DNA of 64,000 nucleotides from Acinetobacter zhairuonensis (GCF_022601715.1 NZ_JAKVIM010000001.1:1-64000), one strand, 5' to 3'; positions 16,764-25,865 are shown, counted from the stretch's first letter. Translations and numbers: made by a program. Notes: generated from the sequence alone by a model not told the origin.

Positions 16764-17416
16764 GACATCAAACTGGGGTGACTTTAATTAGTTTATTGGT
16801 GGGCTTGGTGATTGCTATGTTGTGTGTAATCGCTTTACTAAGTTCCTATCGCGTGGTGGTGAAGTCCGGTGTGGAGTCTCGTATGGCGACAAGTCACGAT
16901 ACTCAGCTACAGCGTGGTTTAACGACGGCACAAATGTTTTTGCAAAATGCTGGTTTTGGTTTATCTGGATCAAATCACATACAGACATCAAGCATAGAAG
17001 TGAATAGTCAAAACCTTTCAGCCTTATTGTGGCGTTATAAAACTGGAACTAGCACTTTTTGTCAGGGTTTGGTGGATATAAAAAGTTCAGATAATAAGAA
17101 ACGACAGTTAGTTTTACTGCAAGGCACTCAGGATAGCAGTAGTACAAGTTGTGATGATACAACCAACTTATCTACCCTCACTTGGAAAGTGCAAAGTGCA
17201 TTAGCAACTTTGGAAGATTTTTCAGACGATAAAACCAATCCTGTACAGATCAATTTTACTCAGTCCAGCAGTGCATGTACGCCGTATGGTGCCGGAAAAG
17301 TTGATGCGAGTGTGCAACATCCTTTAATTCTGATTTCCGCCAAAACCAGTACGCAGCATATTGCAGGTTTAGCTACGGTGGAAATTCCAGTTTGTGTTGT
17401 CAATATAACGGTGTGA
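16760..17416 (+). CDS. PilW-like minor pilin lacking Glu+5
   Basis: A 218-residue protein with a prepilin-like N-terminus, TG|VTLISLLVGLVIAMLCVIAL. The +5 position is Ser instead of Glu. The helix after the hydrophobic part, with LQRGLTTAQMFLQNAGFGL, fits the PilW family. Four cysteines are present in the globular half. In PilV-PilW-PilX sets PilW links the tip to the shaft. Loss of Glu+5 usually marks subunits placed at the very tip. Confidence 0.75.
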   Translation: MRHQTGVTLISLLVGLVIAMLCVIALLSSYRVVVKSGVESRMATSHDTQLQRGLTTAQMFLQNAGFGLSGSNHIQTSSIEVNSQNLSALLWRYKTGTSTFCQGLVDIKSSDNKKRQLVLLQGTQDSSSTSCDDTTNLSTLTWKVQSALATLEDFSDDKTNPVQINFTQSSSACTPYGAGKVDASVQHPLILISAKTSTQHIAGLATVEIPVCVVNITV

Positions 17417-17429
17417 TGAGATAAAAATT

Positions 17430-19433
17430 ATGAACTTACCAACATCTCAACGTGGTTTTGCAACAATACTCATCGTGTTATTAATTGGACTTGCAATAGG
17501 TGGTTCTGCATTAGGGACAGCTTATTATCTCAATACTTCGCAAAAAAGTTTAGTTTCCAGTCATGCATTGACCAATGCTCAATCAGGGGCTTGGACGGGT
17601 GTAGAAATCTTTCGTAAATATTTGAACGGATTAGATGCTGATGGTCTTCATGCCTTGAATGGGCAAAACTTAACATTGAACATTCAAGATGGTCGTACAT
17701 TAACAGTTAACTCTATTGTGAGCACAAAAACGAGTACAAGCCCAGGAAAATATGAAGTCACTGCAACTATTCAGAATATGAGTGATCGTTCAGAGGCATC
17801 TGCGACCATTCAAATTGTCTATGAAGTGGCTTTAGATGCGAGTTCGACACCCGATGATAATAACTCTATTGGAACGTCGAGTTTTCCTGCGGCAATGAAC
17901 TTTTATGGTGACTTGGATGCACGAGGCGGAATTAAGTTATCGAATGGAGATAATGCGCGTGCTGTTATTAATGTTGCTGGAAATTTCACAGCAAACTCAA
18001 TTAAAGGCATTAAAACCTTAAATGTCATTGGCAATGTGAATATTTCGGGCGCAGGCATTGAGGGTTTAGAAAATATCTATACCAATGGTAATGTCAATTT
18101 ATCGGGGAGTGGTTCAGTCAATCTCATCTCAGCAAAAGGAACAGTGACCACCAATGGCTCATGGTCTGAAGGCAATATTTATGCAGATCAGGACGTAACA
18201 ATTAGTAGTAGCGGTGCTGTAAATAGTATTGATACAAAGGCATCAATTTTTGCTGGCGGAAATGCAGCCATTGGTACTGCGATTGCAGGTAAAACGATCA
18301 ATATTACCAATGCATCGATACAAAAGGCTTTAGCTAACGAGAAAATCAACCATTCAAATTGGAAAAATTTAGCCTATGCAACCAGTGGCGATGTGCTGAC
18401 TTGTGTACAAGAGCATTGGTATGATTTTACCTTGTTAAAAGCAGCATCATTTGCGAATTGTCCGAATGTTCCTGAAAAAATGCAAAAAATTGCAGCAGGT
18501 ACGCAAGTGGCTTCCCCTCAAGGTGCATTGGTCACGGTCACGATGTCAAGTAAACCGATGGTGAATGCGCTGGATTATGAACAACAAGCCAATTATACCT
18601 TTAGTGTAAATAGCAATAATCAAATTCTGGTGTATGTGCGCAATGTCAATAGTGTGCCTGAAGGAGAGTATCGTATTGGAATGCAAAAAATTCAAAATCA
18701 GAAGTCATGGGGATACTTGTGTAAAACCGTGGATTCAAATAATTTCTGCACTTCCAATATTGTCGCCAATTTAGGTCGACGGGTGGATAATGGTCCTGAA
18801 ATTATTAAATATGAAAATGGTAAATGGGTTTTAAAAGATACTCAGAGCCAAGTAGCATCTCTTGCTCCAGGGGTGCTCTTCTTTAAGGGTTCGATTGATA
18901 TTTCACATGGTTATTATGTAAACACAATCATCAGTACAGGAAGCATTAATTATGGCAATGGTAATATTGAATTGATTGCACCGAATTATGCTGGTGCTCA
19001 AGCAACCTGTAATAGTTCAACCTTTAATATCCCAAGTAATTTATGTAGTTCATCAACTTCACTTATTCCTGCCAGTATTGGCAATATTGGTTTACTTGCT
19101 GGATCTTGCACAAATTCAACCACATTAGCGTTGTGTGAAAGCAGTTATGTGGGTGGAGATATTACTTTTAATGGTTCAGCAGAAGTGGAAGGGAATATTA
19201 TTGCAGGAAATAAAATTATTACGGGTGGCTCAACCAGTATCAAAGGATCTATTTTAGCTTCAGCACATGGTGTTTCTAAGGGATCATCTTTAGGTGGTTC
19301 AACTGATATTGATTTTAATGGTACGACTTCGGATAACACCACAATTATCTTACCTGGTGGAGACGATGAAGAAGAAAGTGAAGATACTTCTTTAAGTGAT
19401 AGGGCCAAAATTAAGTGGGCAAGATATCTATAA
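17430..19433 (+). CDS. Large PilX-like tip protein with bactofilin-like repeats
   Basis: A 667-residue protein. The N-terminus, RG|FATILIVLLIGLAIGGSALG, resembles PilX/GspK with Leu in place of Glu at +5, followed by the helix NAQSGAWTGVEIFRKYL. PilX proteins are usually under 250 residues, so this is much longer. Residues 165-300 and 565-625 carry short Gly/Asn/Ser repeats such as GNVNISGAGIEGLENIY and GDITFNGSAEVEGNIIAGNK, which look like a bactofilin-type beta-solenoid. Between them is a Cys-containing domain. The tail is acidic (DDEEESEDTS). No PilY1 gene is nearby, so this protein may be the adhesive tip. Confidence 0.7.
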   Translation: MNLPTSQRGFATILIVLLIGLAIGGSALGTAYYLNTSQKSLVSSHALTNAQSGAWTGVEIFRKYLNGLDADGLHALNGQNLTLNIQDGRTLTVNSIVSTKTSTSPGKYEVTATIQNMSDRSEASATIQIVYEVALDASSTPDDNNSIGTSSFPAAMNFYGDLDARGGIKLSNGDNARAVINVAGNFTANSIKGIKTLNVIGNVNISGAGIEGLENIYTNGNVNLSGSGSVNLISAKGTVTTNGSWSEGNIYADQDVTISSSGAVNSIDTKASIFAGGNAAIGTAIAGKTINITNASIQKALANEKINHSNWKNLAYATSGDVLTCVQEHWYDFTLLKAASFANCPNVPEKMQKIAAGTQVASPQGALVTVTMSSKPMVNALDYEQQANYTFSVNSNNQILVYVRNVNSVPEGEYRIGMQKIQNQKSWGYLCKTVDSNNFCTSNIVANLGRRVDNGPEIIKYENGKWVLKDTQSQVASLAPGVLFFKGSIDISHGYYVNTIISTGSINYGNGNIELIAPNYAGAQATCNSSTFNIPSNLCSSSTSLIPASIGNIGLLAGSCTNSTTLALCESSYVGGDITFNGSAEVEGNIIAGNKIITGGSTSIKGSILASAHGVSKGSSLGGSTDIDFNGTTSDNTTIILPGGDDEEESEDTSLSDRAKIKWARYL

Positions 19434-19578
19434 GTTGATGTAATTTTTAGACAGCCAATGAGTATTTTGAAATCTTTGGCTTAATCTTTTGCATACTTTA
19501 CAGGTGTTTAAGATTCATTTTTTAGTAACTTTAAACGTAATCATTCAATCTAAAACAACCAAGAAATGGAATTTAGAC

Positions 19579-19610
19579 ACTGAAATGAGGCACTATCACC
19601 TCATTTCAGT
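19579..19610. terminator. Bidirectional hairpin between pilX-like and mocR genes
   Basis: Perfect 12-bp stem ACTGAAATGAGG/CCTCATTTCAGT with an 8-base loop. It includes the mocR stop codon at 19601-19603. It lacks a long T-run, but lies between convergent units. Confidence 0.6.
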
Positions 19611-21085
19611 TCTAGATGCTGTTGAATGATTTGGGCTAAGGTTTTGATCGCATTTTCGATCTGAATCAGATCAAAATCACCGAGCCCTAGAATCAGTCCA
19701 GAGCGTGTCCCTGCCTGAGAAAAAGTGGGTGATACGGCTTTAATTGAAATGCCCGCTTCAAGTGCTGATTGTGCAATTTTTAGATCATCCGCAGGGGCTG
19801 TCAACCAGAGCACCATGTGCATGCCTTGATCGCCTGATTCGATAAAAGCATGTGTTTTCGGAATATAGCGATCAATCAATTGAATCAGCAGTTGGCGATT
19901 TTCTGCATACACATTGCGTATGCGACGAATATGTCGTTCTAAATAGCCTTCTTGTATAAATGCAGCCAACACATGCTGATCGGCAGAAGGGGGATGACGA
20001 TCGATTAGTGCTCTAAGACCACAAAAAGGCGCCACCAAGACTTTTGGTAATACCGCGTAGCCCAATCTTAACGAAGGAAAAAGCACCTTACTAAAGGTCC
20101 CCAGATAAATGACCTGATCAGGTGCCATCCCTTGCAGTGCGGGAAAGGGCTGCCCTGTGTAACGGAGTTCACTGTCATAATCATCTTCAATAATCCATGC
20201 CCGTTGCTGTTTTGCCCATTCAACCAGTTCGGTGCGTCGAGCCAAACTCATTGGCATCCCTAGTGGGTATTGATGCGAAGGGGTGACAAAGGCAGCCTGT
20301 GCATAAGGTGCCAGTTCAATCCCTTTTTGGACTTGAATCCCTTCTTCATCAACAGGAATGCGGTTGATTTGCAGATGCTGCAACGAATTTTCCAGAATAG
20401 CCGTCGTTCCGCGATAGGCAGGGTCTTCAGTCCAGACAGCGTCATGCTTGCTAAATAAAATTTGGCTACAAAGATACAGCGCTTGCTGAATACCACTGGT
20501 AATGACAATTTGCTCAGGTTCACACTGGACGGAGCGGGAGCGTCGAACATAGTCGGCTATCGCCGAACGGAGTGCATAGACACCTTGAGGATCATCATAA
20601 CCTGAAGGGGCTGCTACGCCACGCGCGCGAAAGCGATTGCCAAATTTGCGCCATGCATCACTGGGTTGCGTACGCCCTGTAGGAACAGAAATGGCAAATG
20701 GGCGGTGAGCTAAAGGTCTAAATTCTTTGAGAATCTCAGCATATTTTCGTGCTGCTTCGGTCAAAGATTCGGTATCAATGGATTGGGTCGATGCTGCTTG
20801 AGGACTTGATCTTTTGAGCGCATGTGAAACAAAAGTGCCCTGACGTGCACGTGCTTCTAAAACGCCTTCGGCAATCAGTTGATCATAAGCTTCGATAATC
20901 GTTCCACGAGCGATGCCTAAGGTTTGAGCCAGTTCGCGTGAAGAAGGCAATGGATCACCAGCGTGTAAATCCCCTTGTTGTACTGCGTCTCTTAAAATCT
21001 GAATCAGTTGCGAGGCAATCTGTCCCTGAGTTTTATTCAGTTTGACCATTGAGGGGAGGTCGATCACTTTTGTGATTCTTGCCAT
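19601..21085 (-). CDS. MocR-family regulator (GntR-aminotransferase fusion)
   Basis: A 494-residue transcription factor. Residues 15-95 form a GntR winged helix (AGDPLPSSRELAQTLGIARG, then GVLEARARQGTFV). The rest is a fold-type I aminotransferase domain with YLGTFSKVLFPSLRLGY containing the PLP-binding Lys, IIEDDYDSELRY and the substrate-side arginine near SGLILGLG. Such proteins use PLP as an effector rather than a coenzyme. It is divergent from the PaiB-like gene, with 116 bp between them, and probably controls that gene and the acetyltransferase. Confidence 0.9.
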   Translation of the reverse strand: MARITKVIDLPSMVKLNKTQGQIASQLIQILRDAVQQGDLHAGDPLPSSRELAQTLGIARGTIIEAYDQLIAEGVLEARARQGTFVSHALKRSSPQAASTQSIDTESLTEAARKYAEILKEFRPLAHRPFAISVPTGRTQPSDAWRKFGNRFRARGVAAPSGYDDPQGVYALRSAIADYVRRSRSVQCEPEQIVITSGIQQALYLCSQILFSKHDAVWTEDPAYRGTTAILENSLQHLQINRIPVDEEGIQVQKGIELAPYAQAAFVTPSHQYPLGMPMSLARRTELVEWAKQQRAWIIEDDYDSELRYTGQPFPALQGMAPDQVIYLGTFSKVLFPSLRLGYAVLPKVLVAPFCGLRALIDRHPPSADQHVLAAFIQEGYLERHIRRIRNVYAENRQLLIQLIDRYIPKTHAFIESGDQGMHMVLWLTAPADDLKIAQSALEAGISIKAVSPTFSQAGTRSGLILGLGDFDLIQIENAIKTLAQIIQQHLELK

Positions 21086-21201
21086 AATTCTGGTCTACTC
21101 AAAATAAAATAAACTGGTTCTTTTAATAATCCAGTGAATAGGGGAAATTTACAACAATAAAGTCATCTTCGGTTTGAGTCACCAATAAAGGAGTGTAAGC
21201 C

Positions 21202-21843
21202 ATGTATATCCCCGCAGATTTTGACATCCCGCAAATTGACGTCATGCATCAACTCATCAAACAGCATGCCTTGGGTATTTTGATTACGCATGGCAGCAGT
21301 GGGTTGGATGCGAATCATCTTCCTTTTGAGCTGAGCACGGAGCAGTCTGAACTTGGAGTTTTACATGCACATGTGTCAAGAAACAATCCTGTCTGGCAAG
21401 ACACTCAAGATGGGGAAGAGGTGCTGGTGATATTTCGAGCGGGAGATGCATATATCTCTCCACAGTGGTATCCAAGTAAACATGAGCATCATCAACAAGT
21501 TCCAACATGGAATTACATGGTGGTACATGCCTATGGCACAGTGAAAATCCGTGATGATGAACGCTATGTCCGAGGTGTGGTGGCACGCTTAACGCGGACA
21601 CATGAAGCCACACAAGCGGAACCTTGGAAAATGTCCGATGCACCAAAAGACTATTTAGAACCGATGCTAAAAGCCATAGTAGGGATTGAAATTGAAATCA
21701 CCCGATTGCAAGGCAAAGCCAAACTCGGGCAAAACAAAGACTATCTGGACGTTTTTGGTGCCGCCAATGCCTTAACACAAACAGGGCAAAATGCTATTGG
21801 CGATGCCATGCATCAGGTTGCAGCATTAAAAAAAGTTATGTGA
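21202..21843 (+). CDS. PaiB-type FMN-binding protein
   Basis: A 213-residue protein of the PaiB/FMN-binding split-barrel family. Typical parts are the N-terminal MYIPADFDIPQIDVMHQLI, ANHLPFEL, LHAHVSRNNPVW and WYPSKHEHHQQVPTWNYMVV. The family is annotated as a negative transcriptional regulator after Bacillus PaiB, but many members probably act as flavin-dependent enzymes. AAGGAG lies upstream of the start. The pairing with a MocR regulator suggests a role in vitamin B6 or amine metabolism; this is inference. Confidence 0.88.
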   Translation: MYIPADFDIPQIDVMHQLIKQHALGILITHGSSGLDANHLPFELSTEQSELGVLHAHVSRNNPVWQDTQDGEEVLVIFRAGDAYISPQWYPSKHEHHQQVPTWNYMVVHAYGTVKIRDDERYVRGVVARLTRTHEATQAEPWKMSDAPKDYLEPMLKAIVGIEIEITRLQGKAKLGQNKDYLDVFGAANALTQTGQNAIGDAMHQVAALKKVM

Positions 21844-21869
21844 ATAAAGAATAAGTTGAGGAATCCAGT

Positions 21870-22457
21870 ATGCAATGGATCAAGCCAGTGACCTTGGTTG
21901 GGCAAAATGTCATTTTAAAACCACTTGAAGAATCACATCATCTTGAGTTGAGTGAGGCGGTACAAGATGGTGAGTTATGGAAACTTTGGTACACCTCCAT
22001 TCCAAAACCAGAAAACATGTTGGTTGAAATTCATAGACGTTTAGCGCTACAACAGCAAGGTCAAATGTTGCCTTTTACAGTCTTTGAACGCCATAGTGGC
22101 AAAGTTTTAGGCATGACCAGTTTCATGAATATTGACGTTGCTCACCATCGCTTAGAAATCGGCTCGACATGGTATCGTCAATCCGCACAGCGTAGTGCAG
22201 TAAATACTGAAGCTAAGCAACTCTTGCTGAGCCATGCCTTTGACGTTTTGAACTGTATTGCAGTTGAGTTTCGTACATCATCATTTAATTTTAAGAGCCG
22301 CGCTGCAATTGAGCGCTTAGGCGCCAAACTGGATGGAATATTAAGAAGTCATCAGATTGTTAAAGATGACATCTTAAGAGATACCTATGTGTACAGTATT
22401 TTGCAAAGTGAGTGGCCTGCAGTCAGACAGAATTTAGTGTTCAAATTACGTAGATAA
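21870..22457 (+). CDS. GNAT acetyltransferase (RimJ/RimL type)
   Basis: A 195-residue N-acetyltransferase of the GCN5 superfamily, RimJ/RimL branch. It begins with VTLVGQNVILKPLEESHHLEL, has the central strand GKVLGMTSFMNIDVAHHRLEIG, the acetyl-CoA helix region TEAKQLLLSHAFDVL, and the RimL-type NFKSRAAIERLGAKLDGIL block. It follows the PaiB-like gene by 26 bp and is likely co-transcribed. In Bacillus the PaiA/PaiB pair also joins an acetyltransferase with PaiB. The substrate is unknown, perhaps a polyamine or amino acid. Confidence 0.85.
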   Translation: MQWIKPVTLVGQNVILKPLEESHHLELSEAVQDGELWKLWYTSIPKPENMLVEIHRRLALQQQGQMLPFTVFERHSGKVLGMTSFMNIDVAHHRLEIGSTWYRQSAQRSAVNTEAKQLLLSHAFDVLNCIAVEFRTSSFNFKSRAAIERLGAKLDGILRSHQIVKDDILRDTYVYSILQSEWPAVRQNLVFKLRR

Positions 22458-22639
22458 AGCGAGGTTAGGGCGTTGGAGAGGATGTTGGGTATATATGTTA
22501 TTAATCGGGCTTTTCCAATTCCCAAGCGAGAGTTAACCAAGCGCATTTGGCAGGAAAAAAACAAGGAAAACACAAATTAAGAGTGGAGAATTGAATCGAG
22601 AATTTTAAGCGATTCTTATATTTATAATTGAAAAAATGA

Positions 22640-22823
22640 AGTACTCCGATGATGCCGCTGCATGTGTCGTTACCCTGAACCCGATGAGTTCAAGGTGGAC
22701 GCGACGTATACTTGCTGGGTTTCCCACTCGAAGGTGGGCATACACTCTAAATATACAGAACGCAATCCATAAGTTTAAGTATCGGCAGGGGAATAGACCC
22801 GCTGGCGAACATCTCAGAGTTAA
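22640..22823 (-). ncRNA. ssrS: 6S RNA
   Basis: About 184 nt directly downstream of zapA, the usual place in gammaproteobacteria. Read on the minus strand, the 5' part CTCTGAGATGTTCGCCAGCG and the 3' part CACCTTGAACTCATCGGGTT, then GCAGCGGCATCATCGGAGTA, match the ends of E. coli 6S RNA as I remember it and pair to form the closing stem. 6S RNA mimics an open promoter and binds sigma-70 RNA polymerase in stationary phase. Ends are accurate to a few bases. A 5-formyltetrahydrofolate cyclo-ligase gene, common after ssrS, is not seen here. Confidence 0.9.
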
Positions 22824-22827
22824 GCCT

Positions 22828-22855
22828 AGTATAACGGATAATGGAATACTGGCAA
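22828..22855 (-). promoter_or_regulatory. 6S RNA promoter
   Basis: On the minus strand, -35 TTGCCA (22850-22855) and -10 TATACT (22828-22833) with a 16-base spacer, just before the 6S RNA 5' end. Confidence 0.75.
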
Positions 22856-22923
22856 ATCATACAAGGCAAAGAACTGTAAAGTTTGGTGCTGTTTGTCGAG
22901 AGATTATGCAAATAAACGTGAAA

Positions 22924-23208
22924 CTAGGTAAGTGTTTGCACTTCTTCAAGAATAGTGCTTAACAAACGTTCGCAATGTGCATATTCCTGTAGAGACTTAT
23001 TCATGGCGAGCACTTCTTGCATTAATTCAAGTGCCACCATAATAATCAGCTTGCTAGGCTCTACGCGCGGTGCCTGACGACGAAACTCATCATATTTGTC
23101 ATTTAGCAATTGTGCGGCACGTTCTAAGTCACCTTTTTTATCTTCAGTGGTGGCTAAACGAAAGCTATGTCCCAATACACGTAGTTCAACAGGAATTTGT
23201 TCACTCAT
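22924..23208 (-). CDS. zapA: Cell division protein ZapA
   Basis: A 94-residue FtsZ-bundling protein acting at the Z-ring. The N-terminal VELRVLGHSFRLATTEDKKGDLERAA is the ZapA globular domain, and the C-terminal half is a long helix (LIIMVALELMQEVLAMNKSL) for dimer and tetramer formation. The start overlaps the stop of the coiled-coil gene by four bases. 6S RNA follows immediately. Confidence 0.93.
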   Translation of the reverse strand: MSEQIPVELRVLGHSFRLATTEDKKGDLERAAQLLNDKYDEFRRQAPRVEPSKLIIMVALELMQEVLAMNKSLQEYAHCERLLSTILEEVQTLT

Positions 23209-23762
23209 GATTGCATTTCCTCATTTACTTCGGTGGGATGTGCCAATTGTTGAATTTCTTGCGCATGCTGATCTTGTTCAGTACCTAAAATGGACAGGCG
23301 CTGAATAATGGTTTCAACTTTGGTACGTGCCAACTCATTTTTTTGTAACAATCGTTCACGTTCTTGCTGCAAACCTTGAATTTCTTGCTGCGCATGACGT
23401 TGTTCATTTTGCATTTTTTCTTTAATGACACGTAACTCATTACGTTCACTTAGAATATCCTGAAAACGATTTTTTAAATCGGTACAGCTTTTTTCCAAAC
23501 GACTATAACGGTCCGCTAACGCCGTTGCATCTGTATTGAGTTGCTTGAATTGTGACTGTAACTCAGTCAATTGTTCAGTCAGGTTCTCAATTTCTTCTTG
23601 TTTTTTGGTAATAATGCCATTTTTATGTACAACTTGGGCATGGTGCTGCTCAGCGGCAGTTGCGCTGGCTTCGGTTAATGCATTATTTTCGGTTTCATAA
23701 TGCGCGAGTCGGGTTTTTAAAACGCCAATATGCGCCTGTAGACGCTGTAATTCTTCTAACAT
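23205..23762 (-). CDS. Coiled-coil protein upstream of zapA
   Basis: A 185-residue, almost wholly helical protein rich in Gln, Glu, Leu and Arg with heptad repeats from about residue 1 to 160. No membrane segment is present. The ATG at 23762 gives MLEELQRLQAHIG; a TTG nine codons upstream is less likely. Other gammaproteobacteria have a short ZapB-like coiled coil at this place, next to zapA, and this longer protein may be its equivalent in Z-ring organisation. That role is inferred from position only. Confidence 0.75.
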   Translation of the reverse strand: MLEELQRLQAHIGVLKTRLAHYETENNALTEASATAAEQHHAQVVHKNGIITKKQEEIENLTEQLTELQSQFKQLNTDATALADRYSRLEKSCTDLKNRFQDILSERNELRVIKEKMQNEQRHAQQEIQGLQQERERLLQKNELARTKVETIIQRLSILGTEQDQHAQEIQQLAHPTEVNEEMQS

Positions 23763-23826
23763 AACGTAGTCGCACAGTGTTGCAAACAAAGGTAATATAT
23801 AAGAAGTATAGAGATTGGATAAACGA

Positions 23827-24456
23827 ATGCAAGACGATATTTCAGGTTGGTCAGAATGGCACCAACATTTTTCCCAAATTGAAGAGATTTCAAGCCCAAG
23901 TGAGTTACATGGGTTACTGACAGGTATCGTTTGTGTGACTCAATCACCAACGCGTGAAGAGTGGCAACAAATTTTATCGACCTTAAATGTGCCAGAATTA
24001 AGCGAAATTGCTTTATCTGTACTTACAGATGAGGCAGAAGACGTATCTCACGCACTGTCTGAAGATGAATTGGACTATCTACCATTACTTCCAGATGATG
24101 AGCATGTCTTGGCAGATCGTGTTCAAGCCTTGGCAGACTGGTGTGCAGGTGTGGTACTAGGCTTTGGTTTGGCATCAGGTCATATTCGTCAAGATGAAAT
24201 GGAGCTGATCGAGCATTTGCAAGATGTCGCTGCGGTCGAATTTGAAGATTCTGACAATGACGACGAAGGCGAAGACAGTTATCAAGAGCTGTATGAGTTT
24301 GTACGCCTCATTCCTGTGAGCTTAGCTTTAGGACGTAAGAAAGTTGCGGTAGATGAAAGTTCTTTGTTACAAAACGTGCATGCGCAAATGCAGCAGCATA
24401 AAAATGGTTCTGAAACCAGTGTTGTAGAAATGTTTACACCACATCGACCAAGTTAA
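23827..24456 (+). CDS. ygfB: UPF0149 family protein YgfB
   Basis: A 209-residue acidic protein of the YgfB/YecA (UPF0149) family. Conserved features are SPSELHGLLTGIVCV near the start, the central ALADWCAGVVLGFGLASG and the end EFVRLIPVSLAL. A TTG at 23815 is in frame, but the ATG at 23827 is the more likely start. In Pseudomonas the homologue works as an antiactivator controlling ampDh3 through AlpA; that partner is not in this window. The gene is divergent from the coiled-coil/zapA unit and precedes pepP, a conserved order. Confidence 0.88.
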   Translation: MQDDISGWSEWHQHFSQIEEISSPSELHGLLTGIVCVTQSPTREEWQQILSTLNVPELSEIALSVLTDEAEDVSHALSEDELDYLPLLPDDEHVLADRVQALADWCAGVVLGFGLASGHIRQDEMELIEHLQDVAAVEFEDSDNDDEGEDSYQELYEFVRLIPVSLALGRKKVAVDESSLLQNVHAQMQQHKNGSETSVVEMFTPHRPS

Positions 24457-24532
24457 TTTTGGTCGAGTATTTGCTTTAAGATCGCAATCACAGTAACCCT
24501 ATTCTTTATTAAACAAGACCGAAGAACATTTA

Positions 24533-25855
24533 ATGAAAAAACTGACTCAAGTAGATTTTAAGGAACGTCGTGACCGCCTCGCAGAGGAAATGGGACCACA
24601 CAGCATCGCGATTATTGCAACCAGCCCAGTGGCAATTCGTAACCGAGATGCAGACTACAAATTTCGAGCGGACAGCAGTTTTTTCTATTTGACCGGTTTT
24701 GCTGAACCAGAAGCGGTTGCTGTGATTGAAACGTATGAATCATTAGATGAAGGCTATACCTATAGCTTGTTCTGCCGTGAACGTAACCGTGAGATGGAAA
24801 TCTGGAACGGATATCGTGCAGGGATTGATGGGGCTATAGATGATTATGAAGCTGATGAAGCTTATGCGATTGATTTGCTCGATGAAGAAATCATCGAGAA
24901 ATTAGTCAATAAGCAGAAATTATTTTATCGCATTGGACATAGTTCTGAGTTTGATGTCCGTGTCAGTAAATGGATTCAGCAGGCTGATGCACAGCAACGC
25001 CGTGGCAATGAATCACCAGCGCAAGTGATTCAGTTGGATCGCATCCTAGATGAAATCCGTTTATTTAAAACCGAACAAGAAATTGAATTGATGCAAATTG
25101 CATCGAATATCAGTGCAAAAGCACATACCCGTGCCATGCAAGCGGTGCGTGCAGGCATGATGGAGTATGCGTTGGAAGCCGAACTGAATTATGTATTTGG
25201 GCAACAAGGTTGCGTACCAGCCTATAACAGTATTGTGGGTGGTGGTCCCAATGCTTGTATCTTGCACTATGTTGAAAATAATCAAGAATTGAAAGATGGT
25301 GATTTGGTACTGATTGATGCCGCTTGTGAATATGAGCTTTATGCATCGGACATTACCCGTACTTTCCCTGTGAATGGAAAATTTAGCCCTGAACAAAAAG
25401 CTTTATATGAAATTGTGTTAAAAGCCCAGCTTGCTGCGATTGATGCCGTACAAATTGGCAACTCTTATAAAGAGCCACACAATGTTGCGGTGCGTATTTT
25501 GGTGGAAGGTTTATTGTCACTCGGCATTATGCAGGGAGATATCGAACAAATTATTGAAACCGAAGCTTACCGTCAGTTTTATATGCATGGCACAGGACAC
25601 TGGTTAGGTATGGATGTGCATGATGTGGGTGCTTATAAGCAAGCAGGGGAATGGCGTCCATATGAAGGGGGTATGGTGGTGACCATTGAGCCAGGGCTTT
25701 ATATTGCCCCTGATGATGAAACCGTGGATGCGAAATGGCGTGGAATCGGCATTCGGATTGAGGATGATGTGGTTGCAACAGCCAATGGCCCACTGGTTTT
25801 AACCAAAGATGTTGTGAAATCAGTAGAAGATATTGAAGCGTTGATGGCTCAGTAA
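24533..25855 (+). CDS. pepP: Xaa-Pro aminopeptidase P
   Basis: A 440-residue cytoplasmic metallopeptidase (M24B) that removes N-terminal residues ahead of proline. The N-terminal creatinase-like domain holds NRDADYKFRADSSFFYLTGF. The catalytic domain has the metal ligands in order: Asp in LVLIDAACEYELYASDITR (about residue 260, second Asp about 271), His in MHGTGHWLGMDVHDVG, Glu in VTIEPGLYI and Glu in GIGIRIEDD. Length matches E. coli PepP. Two terminators follow the gene. Confidence 0.96.
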   Translation: MKKLTQVDFKERRDRLAEEMGPHSIAIIATSPVAIRNRDADYKFRADSSFFYLTGFAEPEAVAVIETYESLDEGYTYSLFCRERNREMEIWNGYRAGIDGAIDDYEADEAYAIDLLDEEIIEKLVNKQKLFYRIGHSSEFDVRVSKWIQQADAQQRRGNESPAQVIQLDRILDEIRLFKTEQEIELMQIASNISAKAHTRAMQAVRAGMMEYALEAELNYVFGQQGCVPAYNSIVGGGPNACILHYVENNQELKDGDLVLIDAACEYELYASDITRTFPVNGKFSPEQKALYEIVLKAQLAAIDAVQIGNSYKEPHNVAVRILVEGLLSLGIMQGDIEQIIETEAYRQFYMHGTGHWLGMDVHDVGAYKQAGEWRPYEGGMVVTIEPGLYIAPDDETVDAKWRGIGIRIEDDVVATANGPLVLTKDVVKSVEDIEALMAQ

Positions 25856-25865
25856 TCATAATTTT

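Noticed and set aside
22482..22580. 32-codon basic frame between the acetyltransferase gene and 6S RNA
   Set aside because: The GGAGAGG is too close to the ATG and the peptide shows no membrane or domain pattern.
22636..22962. 108-codon plus-strand frame over the zapA downstream region
   Set aside because: It lies antisense to the 6S RNA and the zapA end, has no domain or ribosome site, and is best explained as a shadow of the RNA gene.
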